The translations under genes were made by a program, and so were the position numbers. Of a stretch of DNA of 36,061 nucleotides, positions 6,938 to 14,514 are shown piece by piece. Source of the DNA: Candidatus Doudnabacteria bacterium. Lineage in GTDB: Bacteria; Patescibacteriota; Doudnabacteria; UBA920. The first letter of the stretch is position 1, and each line of letters opens with the position of its first letter. Location: positions 1 through 36,061 of the forward strand of contig JAEUSF010000010.1 in assembly GCA_016788665.1 (NCBI GenBank), given 5' to 3'. Under the pieces are notes generated by a model. That model did no database searches, was not told the DNA's origin, and was given only the letters and a program-made list of their open reading frames with translations.

Positions 6938-8886
6938 TGAAAGACCCTTTTGCCGTAACTACAAATTTAAGTTCTAGGTCAAAAAAAGAATTGGATTGGG
7001 ATGAATCTGCCATGGATTCCCAGGTCGAAATCGAAGACGTGCACGACTCCGAAAGGGTTTCGGGTAACTTTTTTTTCGCCCGGTTTTTTTTAATTTTGAT
7101 GCTTTTTTTGTTGGGAGGCAGGCTTTTTTATTTGCAGGTTGTTCGAGGAGGGTATTTTCAAGAAATGGCTGAAAATAACCGAATAAGAAGCCAGGTAATA
7201 CGCGCTCCCAGAGGTCTTATTTTAGACAGGTTTTCGAAACCTTTGCTAGAAAATATTGCCGGGTTTAATTTGGTTACCGTACCTTTTGATTTGCCAAAAA
7301 TAGGGACTGAAGATCAGATGAGAAAGTTGTCGAGGTTGCTTAATTTGGATTATGCCGATATATCCAAAAAAATCGAGGCAATGGATAAAAAGTCTATAAC
7401 GCCTCAAGTTATAGCTCAAGACCTTTCTTTGGAGTCTTCTATTTTATTTCAGACGCATGCTTCAGAGTTTGCTGGCTTTTCGGTAGAAAAAACGCCTATT
7501 AGACATTATTTTCAGCCGGAAAAATTTTCTGCATTAGTGGGTTATACTGGTTTGGCAGACGAAAAAGATTTATACAAGTTTAATCTTAGTGATGTAGAAG
7601 CTGGTTCCCAGGTTGGTAAGCAGGGCCTGGAGGTATTTTATGAGAATTTTTTGCGTGGAGTTTCTGGTGAGAACCAGGTTGAAGTGGATTCTTCGGGAAA
7701 AATTTTAAATGTTCTTGGTGAAAAAGCGAGTCAGCCTGGAAATTCACTGAGCCTAAACATAGACGCTGATTTACAGACGGAGATTTATAACAATTTTACT
7801 CAAAATGGAACAGTGCCAGTGAGGGGTGCGGTTATAGCCTTAAACCCTAAAACAGGGGAGGTTTTAGCCTTGCTTTCTTTGCCGGGTTTTGATAATAATT
7901 TATTTTCTCACGGCATAAGTCAGCAAGATTACCAGAAATTAGCCAATGATCCAAAAAAGCCATTTTTAAACCGCGCTATCTCCGGCCAGTATCCCCCTGG
8001 TTCAACGGTAAAGCCCGTGGTGGCTGCCGCTGCTTTGAATGAGGGCTTGGTTAATGAAGACACTGTTATTGTAGATAAGGGTTTATTGGTTATACCAAAC
8101 CAATATGACTCTAATGTTTCCTATAATTTTGTGGGTTGGAAACTTACAGGACTTGGGCCCATGAATGTTAAAAGTGCAATTGCCCAGAGCTCAGATATTT
8201 ATTTTTATATAGTGTCGGGTGGTCATCCAAGTTCAAAAATTGAAGGACTGGGTATTTTAAAGTTGGCAGATTATTATAGGAAATTTAACGTAGGTAAAGT
8301 TACAGGCATTGATTTGCCCGGTGAGAAAGCTGGTGTTGTGGCGGACCCTGCTTGGAAAGCAAAGGCGTTTGCAAATGATGCGATTATGAAAAAATGGTAC
8401 TTGGGTGATACGTATCATGTGGGTATTGGGCAGGGAGATATGTTGACCACGCCTTTGCAGGTTGCATTTTGGACTTCTATTTTTGCCAATAATGGGGTAG
8501 GCATGAAGCCTAAAATTTTGAATAGTGTTAAGAGTTCGGACGGCAGTGAAATTTTACAAAACAAGCCTGAGATATTAGTGGAAAAATTTTTGCCTGATAG
8601 TATTTTAAAAACTGTACAGGAGGGTATGAGAGAAACAATAATTTCTGGTTCAGGTAGACAACTTTTATCTTTACCCATAACTTCAGCGGGTAAAACCGGA
8701 ACTTCTCAGTTTGATGGTTCGGATCCTAAAAAAACTCACGCATGGTTTACGGCCTACGCCCCTTATGAAGACCCTCAAATTGTTATAACTGTGTTAGTTG
8801 AAGCAGGTGGGGAAGGTCACGCGGCAGCTGTGCCGGTAGCAAAGCATGCGTTGGAATGGTGGGCAAAAAACCGTTTAAATAAATGA
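6937..8886 (+). CDS. mrdA: penicillin-binding protein 2, peptidoglycan transpeptidase
   Basis: PBP2 is the class B transpeptidase of the elongasome. It has one N-terminal membrane helix (about residues 45-67), after a cytoplasmic tail of more than 40 residues, then the dimerisation domain (IRAPRGLILDRFSKPLLEN). The transpeptidase motifs are S356-T-V-K in YPPGSTVKPV, S418-S-D in AQSSDIYFY, and K586-T-G-T in AGKTGTSQF. All catalytic residues are present. The 649-residue length is typical. The stop is TGA, which together with prfB in this window indicates UGA is a stop codon here. A rodA gene, often adjacent, is not in this window. Confidence 0.96.
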   Translation: MKDPFAVTTNLSSRSKKELDWDESAMDSQVEIEDVHDSERVSGNFFFARFFLILMLFLLGGRLFYLQVVRGGYFQEMAENNRIRSQVIRAPRGLILDRFSKPLLENIAGFNLVTVPFDLPKIGTEDQMRKLSRLLNLDYADISKKIEAMDKKSITPQVIAQDLSLESSILFQTHASEFAGFSVEKTPIRHYFQPEKFSALVGYTGLADEKDLYKFNLSDVEAGSQVGKQGLEVFYENFLRGVSGENQVEVDSSGKILNVLGEKASQPGNSLSLNIDADLQTEIYNNFTQNGTVPVRGAVIALNPKTGEVLALLSLPGFDNNLFSHGISQQDYQKLANDPKKPFLNRAISGQYPPGSTVKPVVAAAALNEGLVNEDTVIVDKGLLVIPNQYDSNVSYNFVGWKLTGLGPMNVKSAIAQSSDIYFYIVSGGHPSSKIEGLGILKLADYYRKFNVGKVTGIDLPGEKAGVVADPAWKAKAFANDAIMKKWYLGDTYHVGIGQGDMLTTPLQVAFWTSIFANNGVGMKPKILNSVKSSDGSEILQNKPEILVEKFLPDSILKTVQEGMRETIISGSGRQLLSLPITSAGKTGTSQFDGSDPKKTHAWFTAYAPYEDPQIVITVLVEAGGEGHAAAVPVAKHALEWWAKNRLNK

Positions 8887-8932
8887 CAAGTTTTTCAAAA
8901 GATGCCATACTGCAGGAAAGTAATTTAAATAA

Positions 8933-9775
8933 ATGCAAAGCAAGCTTATTGACGGGAAGAAAATAGGGGCAAAAATTTTTAATGAAGTTAAAAGTGAGGT
9001 TTTAAAATTAGATTTTAAACCAATTTTTTGCGACGTGTTGGTTGGCAGCGACCCAGCTTCTCGGCAGTATGTAAATATGAAGGCAAAGAGGGCACTGGCG
9101 GCTGGTATGAATTTTCACAGGGCTAATTTTAATGAAGGTATTAAAACCGAAGAGTTAATCAGAGAAATAAAAAAAATAAACAAGATACCATATATGTGCG
9201 GGCTCATAGTTCAGTTGCCGCTACCTGCGCATATAAATACAAAAAAAGTATTAGATGCTATTTCACCCAAGCTTGATGTAGATGTTACGGGACGCGTAAA
9301 TTCAGAAAAATTTTACCAAAATAAGCCTAGTGCCTTGAGATATCCGACTGTGGCTGCCGTTTTGAAACTTTTAGAAAGTTTAGAAATGGATTTTACCAGA
9401 AAAAGTTTTTTAGTTTTAGGCCAGGGGCAGTTGGTGGGAAAGCCTCTTACACACGAGCTTTTAAAAATGGGGTATAAAGTTAATGTTGCCCGCAGCACTA
9501 CTCAAAATATTCCTGAGCTTTTAAAACAGGCGGATGTTGTTGTTTCCGCGGTTGGTAAGCCAAAATTCTTAAAAGGTGATATGTTAAAAAAAGGTTCCGT
9601 GTTAATTGATGCGGGTACTTCTGAAAGTTTTGGAGGTATAGTTGGGGATGCTGATTTTGAGTCAGTAAGGAAAGTTGCCGGCTATATTTCGCCTGTGCCA
9701 GGGGGAGTGGGACCTGTAACAGTTTCCATGCTTTTAAAAAATGTATTACTTGTGGCAAAGAGCCAGATAAAATAA
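8933..9775 (+). CDS. folD: methylenetetrahydrofolate dehydrogenase/cyclohydrolase FolD
   Basis: FolD interconverts 5,10-methylene-, methenyl- and 10-formyl-tetrahydrofolate using NADP. Motifs visible are VGSDPASRQYVNMKAK with the catalytic Y46 and K50, GLIVQLPLPAHI, LDVDVTG, and PVPGGVGPVTVSMLL. The dinucleotide loop reads GQGQLVGKP (from G163) instead of the commoner GRSxxVGxP. The 280-residue length is normal. It lies 46 bases after mrdA and its stop overlaps the next start by one base. Its product feeds thymidylate synthase, encoded about 11 kb away. Confidence 0.96.
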   Translation: MQSKLIDGKKIGAKIFNEVKSEVLKLDFKPIFCDVLVGSDPASRQYVNMKAKRALAAGMNFHRANFNEGIKTEELIREIKKINKIPYMCGLIVQLPLPAHINTKKVLDAISPKLDVDVTGRVNSEKFYQNKPSALRYPTVAAVLKLLESLEMDFTRKSFLVLGQGQLVGKPLTHELLKMGYKVNVARSTTQNIPELLKQADVVVSAVGKPKFLKGDMLKKGSVLIDAGTSESFGGIVGDADFESVRKVAGYISPVPGGVGPVTVSMLLKNVLLVAKSQIK

Positions 9776-10674
9776 TGTCTGAAATAAAAATAAAAACTAA
9801 ATTTGGCCAAAAACTATATTTTTTTTCGTTGCGAATTTTAAACCAATTTTTGCATTTTATTTCGTTGAGGCGCCCGAGGAAATTTTGGGGCGTGGTATAC
9901 GACAGTGTGAGTAAGCAGCCTCTTGATCCTGTTATTGTTAAGCTGTCTTATGCAAGTGGTGAACCTGCTCAGACTTGCGTTACGGACTTGGAAGGCCGTT
10001 ATGGTTTTTTAGCTCGGCCTGGAAAGTTTAAAGTTATTGCTAAGAAGAGTAACTATTTGTTTCCTTCTCAGCTGATAAAAAAGAATCATGACGGAATTTT
10101 TACAGACGTGTATAGGGGCGAATTTTTTCAGCTCTCGGACGAGTCGGAGGTTGTTGCTCCCAATATACCTATGGATCCACAGGCTTTTGATTGGAACCAG
10201 CAGGCTAAAATGTCTATAGTTAAAACTTATCCATTTTATAAATTATTTGTAAGGAAGCTTTCGGCAGTTTTATTTTGGTTCGGCCTTGTTTACACCAGCC
10301 TTATTTTTTTTATCGACCTATATTTTAAGCCTGTTAATAATTTGCTTTTCAGGCCAAGCTTTATTTTGTTACTAGTGTATATTTTTGTTTTGTTTCTTAA
10401 TATGTATTTACCGGATCTGCGTTTGTGGGGACGTATAATGGTGGGTAGGAATAGTGTAATGTCGAATGCTAGCTTGGAGCTTATTAACCCTCTGTTGACC
10501 GGTATTACTTTGGCTAAAACAGTTACCGACCAAGATGGGAGATTTTTGCTTCGGGCTAACCCTGGTAACTATGTTTTGCGGGTGCGGGTAGATGGTAAGG
10601 CGGGGGAGTTGCCTATTCGTATTTGGGGGGAAGGGGTCTGTAATTTAGACTTCCAGATAGTTGTGGATAAGTAG
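9775..10674 (+). CDS. membrane protein with carboxypeptidase-regulatory-like domains
   Basis: The 299-residue protein has two beta-sandwich repeats of the carboxypeptidase regulatory-like type flanking two membrane helices. The first repeat reads WGVVYDSVSKQPLDPVIVKL then TDLEGRYGFLARPGKFKV (about residues 38-90). The second, after the helices (about residues 165-212), reads VTDQDGRFLLRANPGNYVLR. Such domains are usually structural or adhesive. It overlaps folD by one base (TAATG). No enzymatic motif is visible. Similar architectures are familiar among CPR membrane proteins; the function is unknown. Confidence 0.85.
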   Translation: MSEIKIKTKFGQKLYFFSLRILNQFLHFISLRRPRKFWGVVYDSVSKQPLDPVIVKLSYASGEPAQTCVTDLEGRYGFLARPGKFKVIAKKSNYLFPSQLIKKNHDGIFTDVYRGEFFQLSDESEVVAPNIPMDPQAFDWNQQAKMSIVKTYPFYKLFVRKLSAVLFWFGLVYTSLIFFIDLYFKPVNNLLFRPSFILLLVYIFVLFLNMYLPDLRLWGRIMVGRNSVMSNASLELINPLLTGITLAKTVTDQDGRFLLRANPGNYVLRVRVDGKAGELPIRIWGEGVCNLDFQIVVDK

Positions 10675-10789
10675 TCTGGTCAAAATGACATATAATTTAA
10701 GTAAGTTCGGAAGAAACTTTGTTCGAATGAAATAAGAAGCCGAAGATGAATATCTAATAGAAACTTTAAAAAGTTTTGGAAAGAAATAT

Positions 10790-11191
10790 ATGGAAAATTC
10801 TAGTAAAAAAGTTTTAGTTGTAGAAGACGATACTTCACTCTTAAACATGCTTACAGATAAGCTTTCTTTGCTAGGTTTTCGTGCTCTTAAGGCAGAGGAT
10901 GGAAAGAAAGCTATAGATATAGTTTTGCGCGAGGGTCCGGACCTTATTTTTCTTGACCTTTTGATCCCAGAGGTTGATGGGTACCAAGTTTTACAAACAG
11001 TGCGCAGTCATGGTGATCCTAAAGTTTCTTCTACACCGGTTATAGTCTTAAGTAATCTTTGGAGTGATAAAGACATTTTAAGAGCTAAATCTCTAAGGGT
11101 TAGTGAGTACTATGTGAAGGCTCAAACTGACTTAGAAGAGGTATTTAAAAAGGCTCAGGAAATCTTAGGGAAAAACGGTGAAGCCGTATAA
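10790..11191 (+). CDS. stand-alone response regulator receiver protein
   Basis: This is a single receiver (CheY-like) domain of 133 residues with no output domain. The acidic pocket is D13-D14 (VVEDD), the phospho-acceptor is D56 in LIFLDLLIPEVDG, the switch serine lies in VIVLSN, and the conserved lysine in YYVKAQ. It would be phosphorylated by a histidine kinase not present in this window. GGAAAG precedes the ATG by about seven bases. A possible -10 TATAAT lies at 10691-10696 without a good -35. Upstream codons in the same frame remain protein-like back to a TAA at 10733. Confidence 0.93.
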   Translation: MENSSKKVLVVEDDTSLLNMLTDKLSLLGFRALKAEDGKKAIDIVLREGPDLIFLDLLIPEVDGYQVLQTVRSHGDPKVSSTPVIVLSNLWSDKDILRAKSLRVSEYYVKAQTDLEEVFKKAQEILGKNGEAV

Positions 11192-11201
11192 ATGACACTG
11201 C

Positions 11202-11230
11202 TTGACATATGGCTTTTTATATATTAGAAT
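11202..11230 (+). promoter_or_regulatory. sigma-70 type promoter for secE
   Basis: A perfect -35 TTGACA (11202-11207) is separated by 17 bases from a -10 TAGAAT (11225-11230). It is the best promoter match seen in the window. Transcription would start near 11237, just before the leader hairpin and secE. Confidence 0.75.
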
Positions 11231-11240
11231 AAGTATAAAT

Positions 11241-11260
11241 AAAGGCCTTCGAGGGCCTTT
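11241..11260 (+). promoter_or_regulatory. leader hairpin upstream of secE
   Basis: AAAGGCC (11241-11247), loop TTCGAG, and GGCCTTT (11254-11260) form a perfect 7-bp stem a few bases after the predicted transcription start. The following sequence has only a short T run and then A residues, so it is a weak terminator at best. It could stabilise the mRNA 5' end or act in attenuation. Confidence 0.5.
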
Positions 11261-11277
11261 TAAAAAAGGTAAAAAAT

Positions 11278-11448
11278 ATGACAAAATTTTTAATTGAAGT
11301 AAAAAATGAGATGATGAAGGTGGTCTGGCCGACCAAGCTTCAGACCTTGCAGTATACCTTTGTAGTAATAGGTTTTAGTTTGGTCGTTTCGCTTATATTG
11401 GCTGCATTCGACTTTGGTCTCTTTAAGCTTTTTGAAAAGATAGTTTAG
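11278..11448 (+). CDS. secE: preprotein translocase subunit SecE
   Basis: This 56-residue protein reads MTKFLIEVKNEMMKVVWPTK and then a single membrane helix (TFVVIGFSLVVSLILAAFD). The amphipathic helix ending in VVWPT directly before the membrane span is the SecE signature. SecE clamps the two halves of the SecY channel. The single-helix short form is normal for most bacteria. An AAAGG-like sequence lies about ten bases before the ATG. The family partner nusG follows, but with one extra gene in between. Confidence 0.95.
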   Translation: MTKFLIEVKNEMMKVVWPTKLQTLQYTFVVIGFSLVVSLILAAFDFGLFKLFEKIV

Positions 11449-11502
11449 GTTTTTGCTAGGTTTTGGATTAAGATCTTTGATGTTTAAATTTTGATCTTTA
11501 CT

Positions 11503-12051
11503 ATGCTGCCTCCAGGACATATAGCTGCCGGTTTTTTAACCTCTGTGGCTTTGGTAAAACTCACTAATTCATCTGCTGAAGTTTCAAACATAAACCAGTT
11601 TTATTTGTGGGGAATGTTTTGGGGTTTTGCCCCCGACTTTGATAACTTTTTGGCTTTTTACAGAATGAAGTCTTGGTGGTATAAACAGGGCTCTGATGGC
11701 GGTATGCATAGGAAATTTTATAGTCATATACCGGTTTTGTGGTTGTTGGTGGGAGTGCTGGCTTACGTCTTGGCCCCGAGTGCTTACTGGAAAACTATGG
11801 CACTGCTTATGTTGTTTGGTTCCTTTAGTCATTTTCTTTTGGACAGTATAGAATTTGGTGTGAAATGGTTATGGCCTTTTTCAGAGAGATTGTATGCCTT
11901 AAAAAATGCTGGTGTTAACAAAGAAATAAGGGCGGAAGGGTTTTTGAATTTCTGGTTTTCTTTTCTGCTTTTATATAAAACCCGGCCAACTTTTTTTCTT
12001 GAATTGCTAGTTATAGCTTCTGCTTTAATTGTATTTTCAATTTTTATTTAA
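11503..12051 (+). CDS. membrane-bound metal-dependent hydrolase-like protein (YbcI/DUF457 type)
   Basis: From the ATG at 11503 this is a 182-residue multi-span membrane protein. The conserved polar residues of the YdjM/YbcI-like family appear in order: PPGHIAAG near the N-terminus, FAPDFDN, HRKFYSH, and SHFLLDSIEFG. Histidine and aspartate in these motifs suggest a metal site. The family's substrate is not established. A TTG 12 bases upstream (11491) is also possible. The gene is inserted between secE and nusG, which are normally adjacent. Its stop lies 24 bases before nusG, so co-transcription is likely. Confidence 0.8.
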   Translation: MLPPGHIAAGFLTSVALVKLTNSSAEVSNINQFYLWGMFWGFAPDFDNFLAFYRMKSWWYKQGSDGGMHRKFYSHIPVLWLLVGVLAYVLAPSAYWKTMALLMLFGSFSHFLLDSIEFGVKWLWPFSERLYALKNAGVNKEIRAEGFLNFWFSFLLLYKTRPTFFLELLVIASALIVFSIFI

Positions 12052-12075
12052 ATCTTAAATTTTTAAATTTACTCT

Positions 12076-12621
12076 ATGTCTAGGCAACAAGTTACCGGCG
12101 AAAAACATTGGTATGTGCTTCATACGTATTCAGGCTATGAAGATAGCGTGGCTTTTAACCTGAAACAGCGTATAGAGTCTTTAAACATGCAAGACTCAAT
12201 TTTTGACGTTATGGTGCCTAAGGAGAAGAAGATAAAAATTCATGGCGGAAAACGGGTTACGGTGGAAGAGAAAATTTTTCCTGGTTATGTTTTAGTAAGT
12301 ATGATAGTAACAGATGATTCCTGGTATGTAGTAAGAAATACACCTAACGTTACTGGTTTCGTAGGCAGTGGAACTATACCGACCCCAATAGCTCAAGAAG
12401 AATGGGATTATTTGCAAAAGCGTATGGGCACTGACACCCCTAAGTTTAAGGTTGATTTTCAAGTGGGCGAGTTGGTTAGAATTACCGATGGACCGTTTAA
12501 AGACTATGAAGGTAAGGTTGGCAACGTAGACGAAGCTCACGGCAAAATTAAAGTCATGGTTACCATATTCGGACGCGAAACCCCGGTGGAGCTAGATTTT
12601 TTACAAGTACGAAAGAGTTAA
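12076..12621 (+). CDS. nusG: transcription termination/antitermination factor NusG
   Basis: NusG binds RNA polymerase and couples it to Rho or the ribosome. The N-terminal NGN domain covers about residues 10-110 (WYVLHTYSGYEDSVAFNL, EKIFPGYVLVSM, NVTGFVG). The C-terminal KOW domain begins near residue 130 (VGELVRITDGPFKDYEGKVG, ETPVELDFLQV). At 181 residues it is a standard length. It is followed by a strong hairpin and then rplK. No Shine-Dalgarno site precedes the ATG. Confidence 0.97.
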   Translation: MSRQQVTGEKHWYVLHTYSGYEDSVAFNLKQRIESLNMQDSIFDVMVPKEKKIKIHGGKRVTVEEKIFPGYVLVSMIVTDDSWYVVRNTPNVTGFVGSGTIPTPIAQEEWDYLQKRMGTDTPKFKVDFQVGELVRITDGPFKDYEGKVGNVDEAHGKIKVMVTIFGRETPVELDFLQVRKS

Positions 12622-12632
12622 ATAAAAAATAA

Positions 12633-12693
12633 ATAATTTTATCCTTGCCTCATAATTCACGCTTCTTGAGTTATGGGTTTCGGATAAAATTAT
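12633..12693. repeat. long nested hairpin between nusG and rplK
   Basis: ATAATTTTATCC (12633-12644) pairs perfectly with GGATAAAATTAT (12682-12693). Inside it, CCTCATAATTCA (12648-12659) pairs with TGAGTTATGGG (12667-12677) with one bulged T and one G-U pair; the loop is CGCTTCT. No U-tract follows directly, so it is not a standard terminator. It may be a palindromic repeat element or a structured rplK leader. It resembles other intergenic inverted repeats in this window but has better pairing. Confidence 0.75.
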
Positions 12694-12731
12694 CCTGATT
12701 CTTAATATATAATTCTTAATTCATATCTGAT

Positions 12732-13157
12732 ATGGCTAAAAAAGTAAAAGCAGAGCTTAAGCTCACGCTTCAGGCCGGAAAAGCAACTCCGGCACCGCCA
12801 GTTGGTACCGCCCTTGGGCCCCACGGTGTAAATATTGCGCAGTTCGTAAAAGAGTTTAACGACCGCACGGCTCCTATGGGCGACTTAATGATCCCGGCCG
12901 TTTTGACTATTTTCGAAGACAGGAGTTTTACTTTTATATTAAAGACTCCTCCGGCTTCAAACCTAATTATGAAAGCTCTTGGTCTTGCTAAAGGCAGCGC
13001 TAATCCGCTTTCTAACAAGGTAGGTAAAATTACTAAAAAGCAAGTTAGAGAAATTGCTGAAAAGAAAATGCCTGACTTAAACGCCGCTTCTTTGGAAGCA
13101 GCTGAAAAAATAATAGCCGGCACCGCTCGCAGTATGGGCGTGGAAGTAATTGAGTAA
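12732..13157 (+). CDS. rplK: 50S ribosomal protein L11 (uL11)
   Basis: L11 binds the GTPase-associated centre of 23S rRNA. The 141-residue length equals the family norm. Typical runs are [20 protein letters not shown] (proline-rich N-domain linker), [12 protein letters not shown], and the RNA-binding C-domain with [20 protein letters not shown] and [17 protein letters not shown]. It lies downstream of nusG as in most bacteria. rplA follows, but only after an inserted membrane-protein gene. Confidence 0.98.
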   Translation: MAKKVKAELKLTLQAGKATPAPPVGTALGPHGVNIAQFVKEFNDRTAPMGDLMIPAVLTIFEDRSFTFILKTPPASNLIMKALGLAKGSANPLSNKVGKITKKQVREIAEKKMPDLNAASLEAAEKIIAGTARSMGVEVIE

Positions 13158-13232
13158 ATTTAAAATGAAAAATTTGGAATGCAGAATTTATTTTGCATTT
13201 TAAAACTCTTAATTTAGCATTTAAATAAAAAT
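13158..13232. repeat. degenerate AT-rich repeat with short hairpin
   Basis: The gap between rplK and the next gene holds AATGCA and TTGCATT facing each other across GAATTTATT, within AT-rich units resembling the longer inverted repeats. No promoter stands out. Confidence 0.35.
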
Positions 13233-13568
13233 ATGTCTCTCAAAAAAGCCTATCTCTATTTAGTGTCTGTAATTTCATTGGTGATTTGGGTAATTGGAGC
13301 GATTATGCTCCTTAATATGGCTTTAAAAACCTGGGTGTTTACTAAAGCCGACAAGGATTTCTACTATGTAGGGCCTTGTATTGCCAAATATAATTCCGAC
13401 GGCACAACTATGCCTTGCAGTAAGGAAGAAGAAGAAAAACAAAGAGCCTCGGCGGAAGAAAACCGCGCTGCTCAAAAGCAGCGGGATGCTTCTCAGGCCT
13501 TGGCTATGATACTTATAGCCGGACCCGTTTGGTATGGTCATTGGAGAATGGCAAAGAGAGAAGTTTAA
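13233..13568 (+). CDS. small two-helix membrane protein between rplK and rplA
   Basis: This 111-residue protein has a membrane helix at about residues 8-30 (LVSVISLVIWVIGAIMLLN). A charged middle follows with a glutamate/lysine run (EEEEKQR), then a second hydrophobic segment (ALAMILIAGPVWYGHW) near the C-terminus. The helical charged region could form a coiled coil. It resembles the N-terminal parts of DUF5671-like membrane proteins only loosely, and I assign no function. It separates two ribosomal protein genes that are nearly always adjacent. Confidence 0.75.
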   Translation: MSLKKAYLYLVSVISLVIWVIGAIMLLNMALKTWVFTKADKDFYYVGPCIAKYNSDGTTMPCSKEEEEKQRASAEENRAAQKQRDASQALAMILIAGPVWYGHWRMAKREV

Positions 13569-13609
13569 GAATTTAATGATTAAGATAAATTAATTTGTGG
13601 GACCTGGAT

Positions 13610-13664
13610 AATATAAGATTTAAGATTTAAAATATCTTACATCTTATATTTTAAATCTTATATT
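13610..13664. repeat. AT-rich inverted repeat upstream of rplA
   Basis: AATATAAGATTTA (13610-13622) plus AAATAT (13630-13635) pair with TATATTTTAAATCTTATATT (13645-13664). An extra AGATTTA unit in the left arm would bulge out. The arm is therefore a tandem of a short unit, as in the other gap repeats. It ends about 20 bases before the rplA ribosome binding site. Confidence 0.6.
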
Positions 13665-13698
13665 TAACAGGGTTTGTACCACGAAAGGAAATAATTTT

Positions 13699-14382
13699 AT
13701 GGCAAAGATTGCCAAGAGAACAAAAGCCAACCTCGAGTTGGTAGACAAGAACAAGGTATATACTCCGGAAGAAGCAATTGAGCTTGCTAAGAAAACCGCA
13801 AATACTAAATTTGTGGGTAGCATTGAAGTGCATATACGCACTAAAATTGACCCGAAGAAAACAGACCAAGCTATTCGTGGCACGGTAAGTTTGCCTCATG
13901 GAACCGGCAAGACTAAGAAAGTGGCTGCTTTTGTAACAGAAGGAAAAGAAAAGGAAGCCAAGGAAGCCGGGGCATTTATGGTTGGTGGAGAAGACCTTAT
14001 AAAGAAGATTAAAGAAACTTCTAAAATCGAATTCGATGTAGCAATTGCTGAGCCGGCTATGATGCCGAAGCTTGCTATGGTGGCTAAAATTTTGGGTCCA
14101 AAAGGTGTTATGCCTAACCCTAAGACCGGCACCGTTGGTGAAAATATCGCTCAAATGGTAAAAGAAATTGCTGGTGGTAAGGTTAACTTTAAAAATGACG
14201 ACAGCGGCAACATACACCAAATTATTGGTAAGAGCAATTTTGAAAGCGCTCAGTTACTAGAAAACTTAAAAGCTTTTTATAATACTGTACTAACTTCTAA
14301 GCCGGCTGCGGTTAAGGGTCAGTATATTTCTGGTATGACCATAAACCCAACAATGGGTCCTGGTATAAGAGTTAAAATGTAG
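13699..14382 (+). CDS. rplA: 50S ribosomal protein L1 (uL1)
   Basis: L1 forms the mobile L1 stalk and releases E-site tRNA; in many bacteria it also represses its own operon by binding mRNA. The 227-residue length is normal. Typical runs are KFVGSIEVHIRTKIDPKKTD, RGTVSLPHGTGKTKKVAAF, MMPKLAMVAKILGPKGVMPN and the C-terminal TMGPGIRV. AAAGGA lies nine to ten bases before the ATG, one of the clearer ribosome binding sites among housekeeping genes here. rplJ and rplL, usual followers, are absent from this location. A strong terminator follows. Confidence 0.98.
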   Translation: MAKIAKRTKANLELVDKNKVYTPEEAIELAKKTANTKFVGSIEVHIRTKIDPKKTDQAIRGTVSLPHGTGKTKKVAAFVTEGKEKEAKEAGAFMVGGEDLIKKIKETSKIEFDVAIAEPAMMPKLAMVAKILGPKGVMPNPKTGTVGENIAQMVKEIAGGKVNFKNDDSGNIHQIIGKSNFESAQLLENLKAFYNTVLTSKPAAVKGQYISGMTINPTMGPGIRVKM

Positions 14383-14433
14383 AAAAAGCTGGTAGCGTGT
14401 AGTCTGTAGTAAGTAGCCAGAAAAAAGTATTTT

Positions 14434-14479
14434 AACAAACGTCACTTATGCAATTGCACAGGTGACGTTTGTTGTTTTT
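14434..14479 (+). terminator. intrinsic terminator after rplA
   Basis: AACAAACGTCAC (14434-14445) pairs perfectly with GTGACGTTTGTT (14462-14473), followed by GTTTTTG. The loop itself contains the palindrome TGCAATTGCA. It ends the nusG-rplK-rplA transcription region. Confidence 0.85.
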
Positions 14480-14483
14480 GTAA

Positions 14484-14514
14484 ATAAAAAAACCATCTGT
14501 TTAAAAAGATGGTT
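14484..14514 (-). terminator. intrinsic terminator of the minus-strand receiver-like gene
   Basis: On the minus strand AACCATCT (from 14514) pairs with AGATGGTT (ending 14491) and is followed by seven T residues (A run at 14484-14490). The stop codon of the gene overlaps the stem. Confidence 0.85.

Noticed and set aside
10681-10740. A tRNA or sRNA gene before the receiver gene.
   Set aside because: A TATAAT is present, but there is no -35, no stable fold and no terminator.
12633-12693. Intrinsic terminator of nusG.
   Set aside because: The hairpin is long and stable but is not followed by a T run. rplK downstream has no obvious new promoter, so termination here is unlikely.
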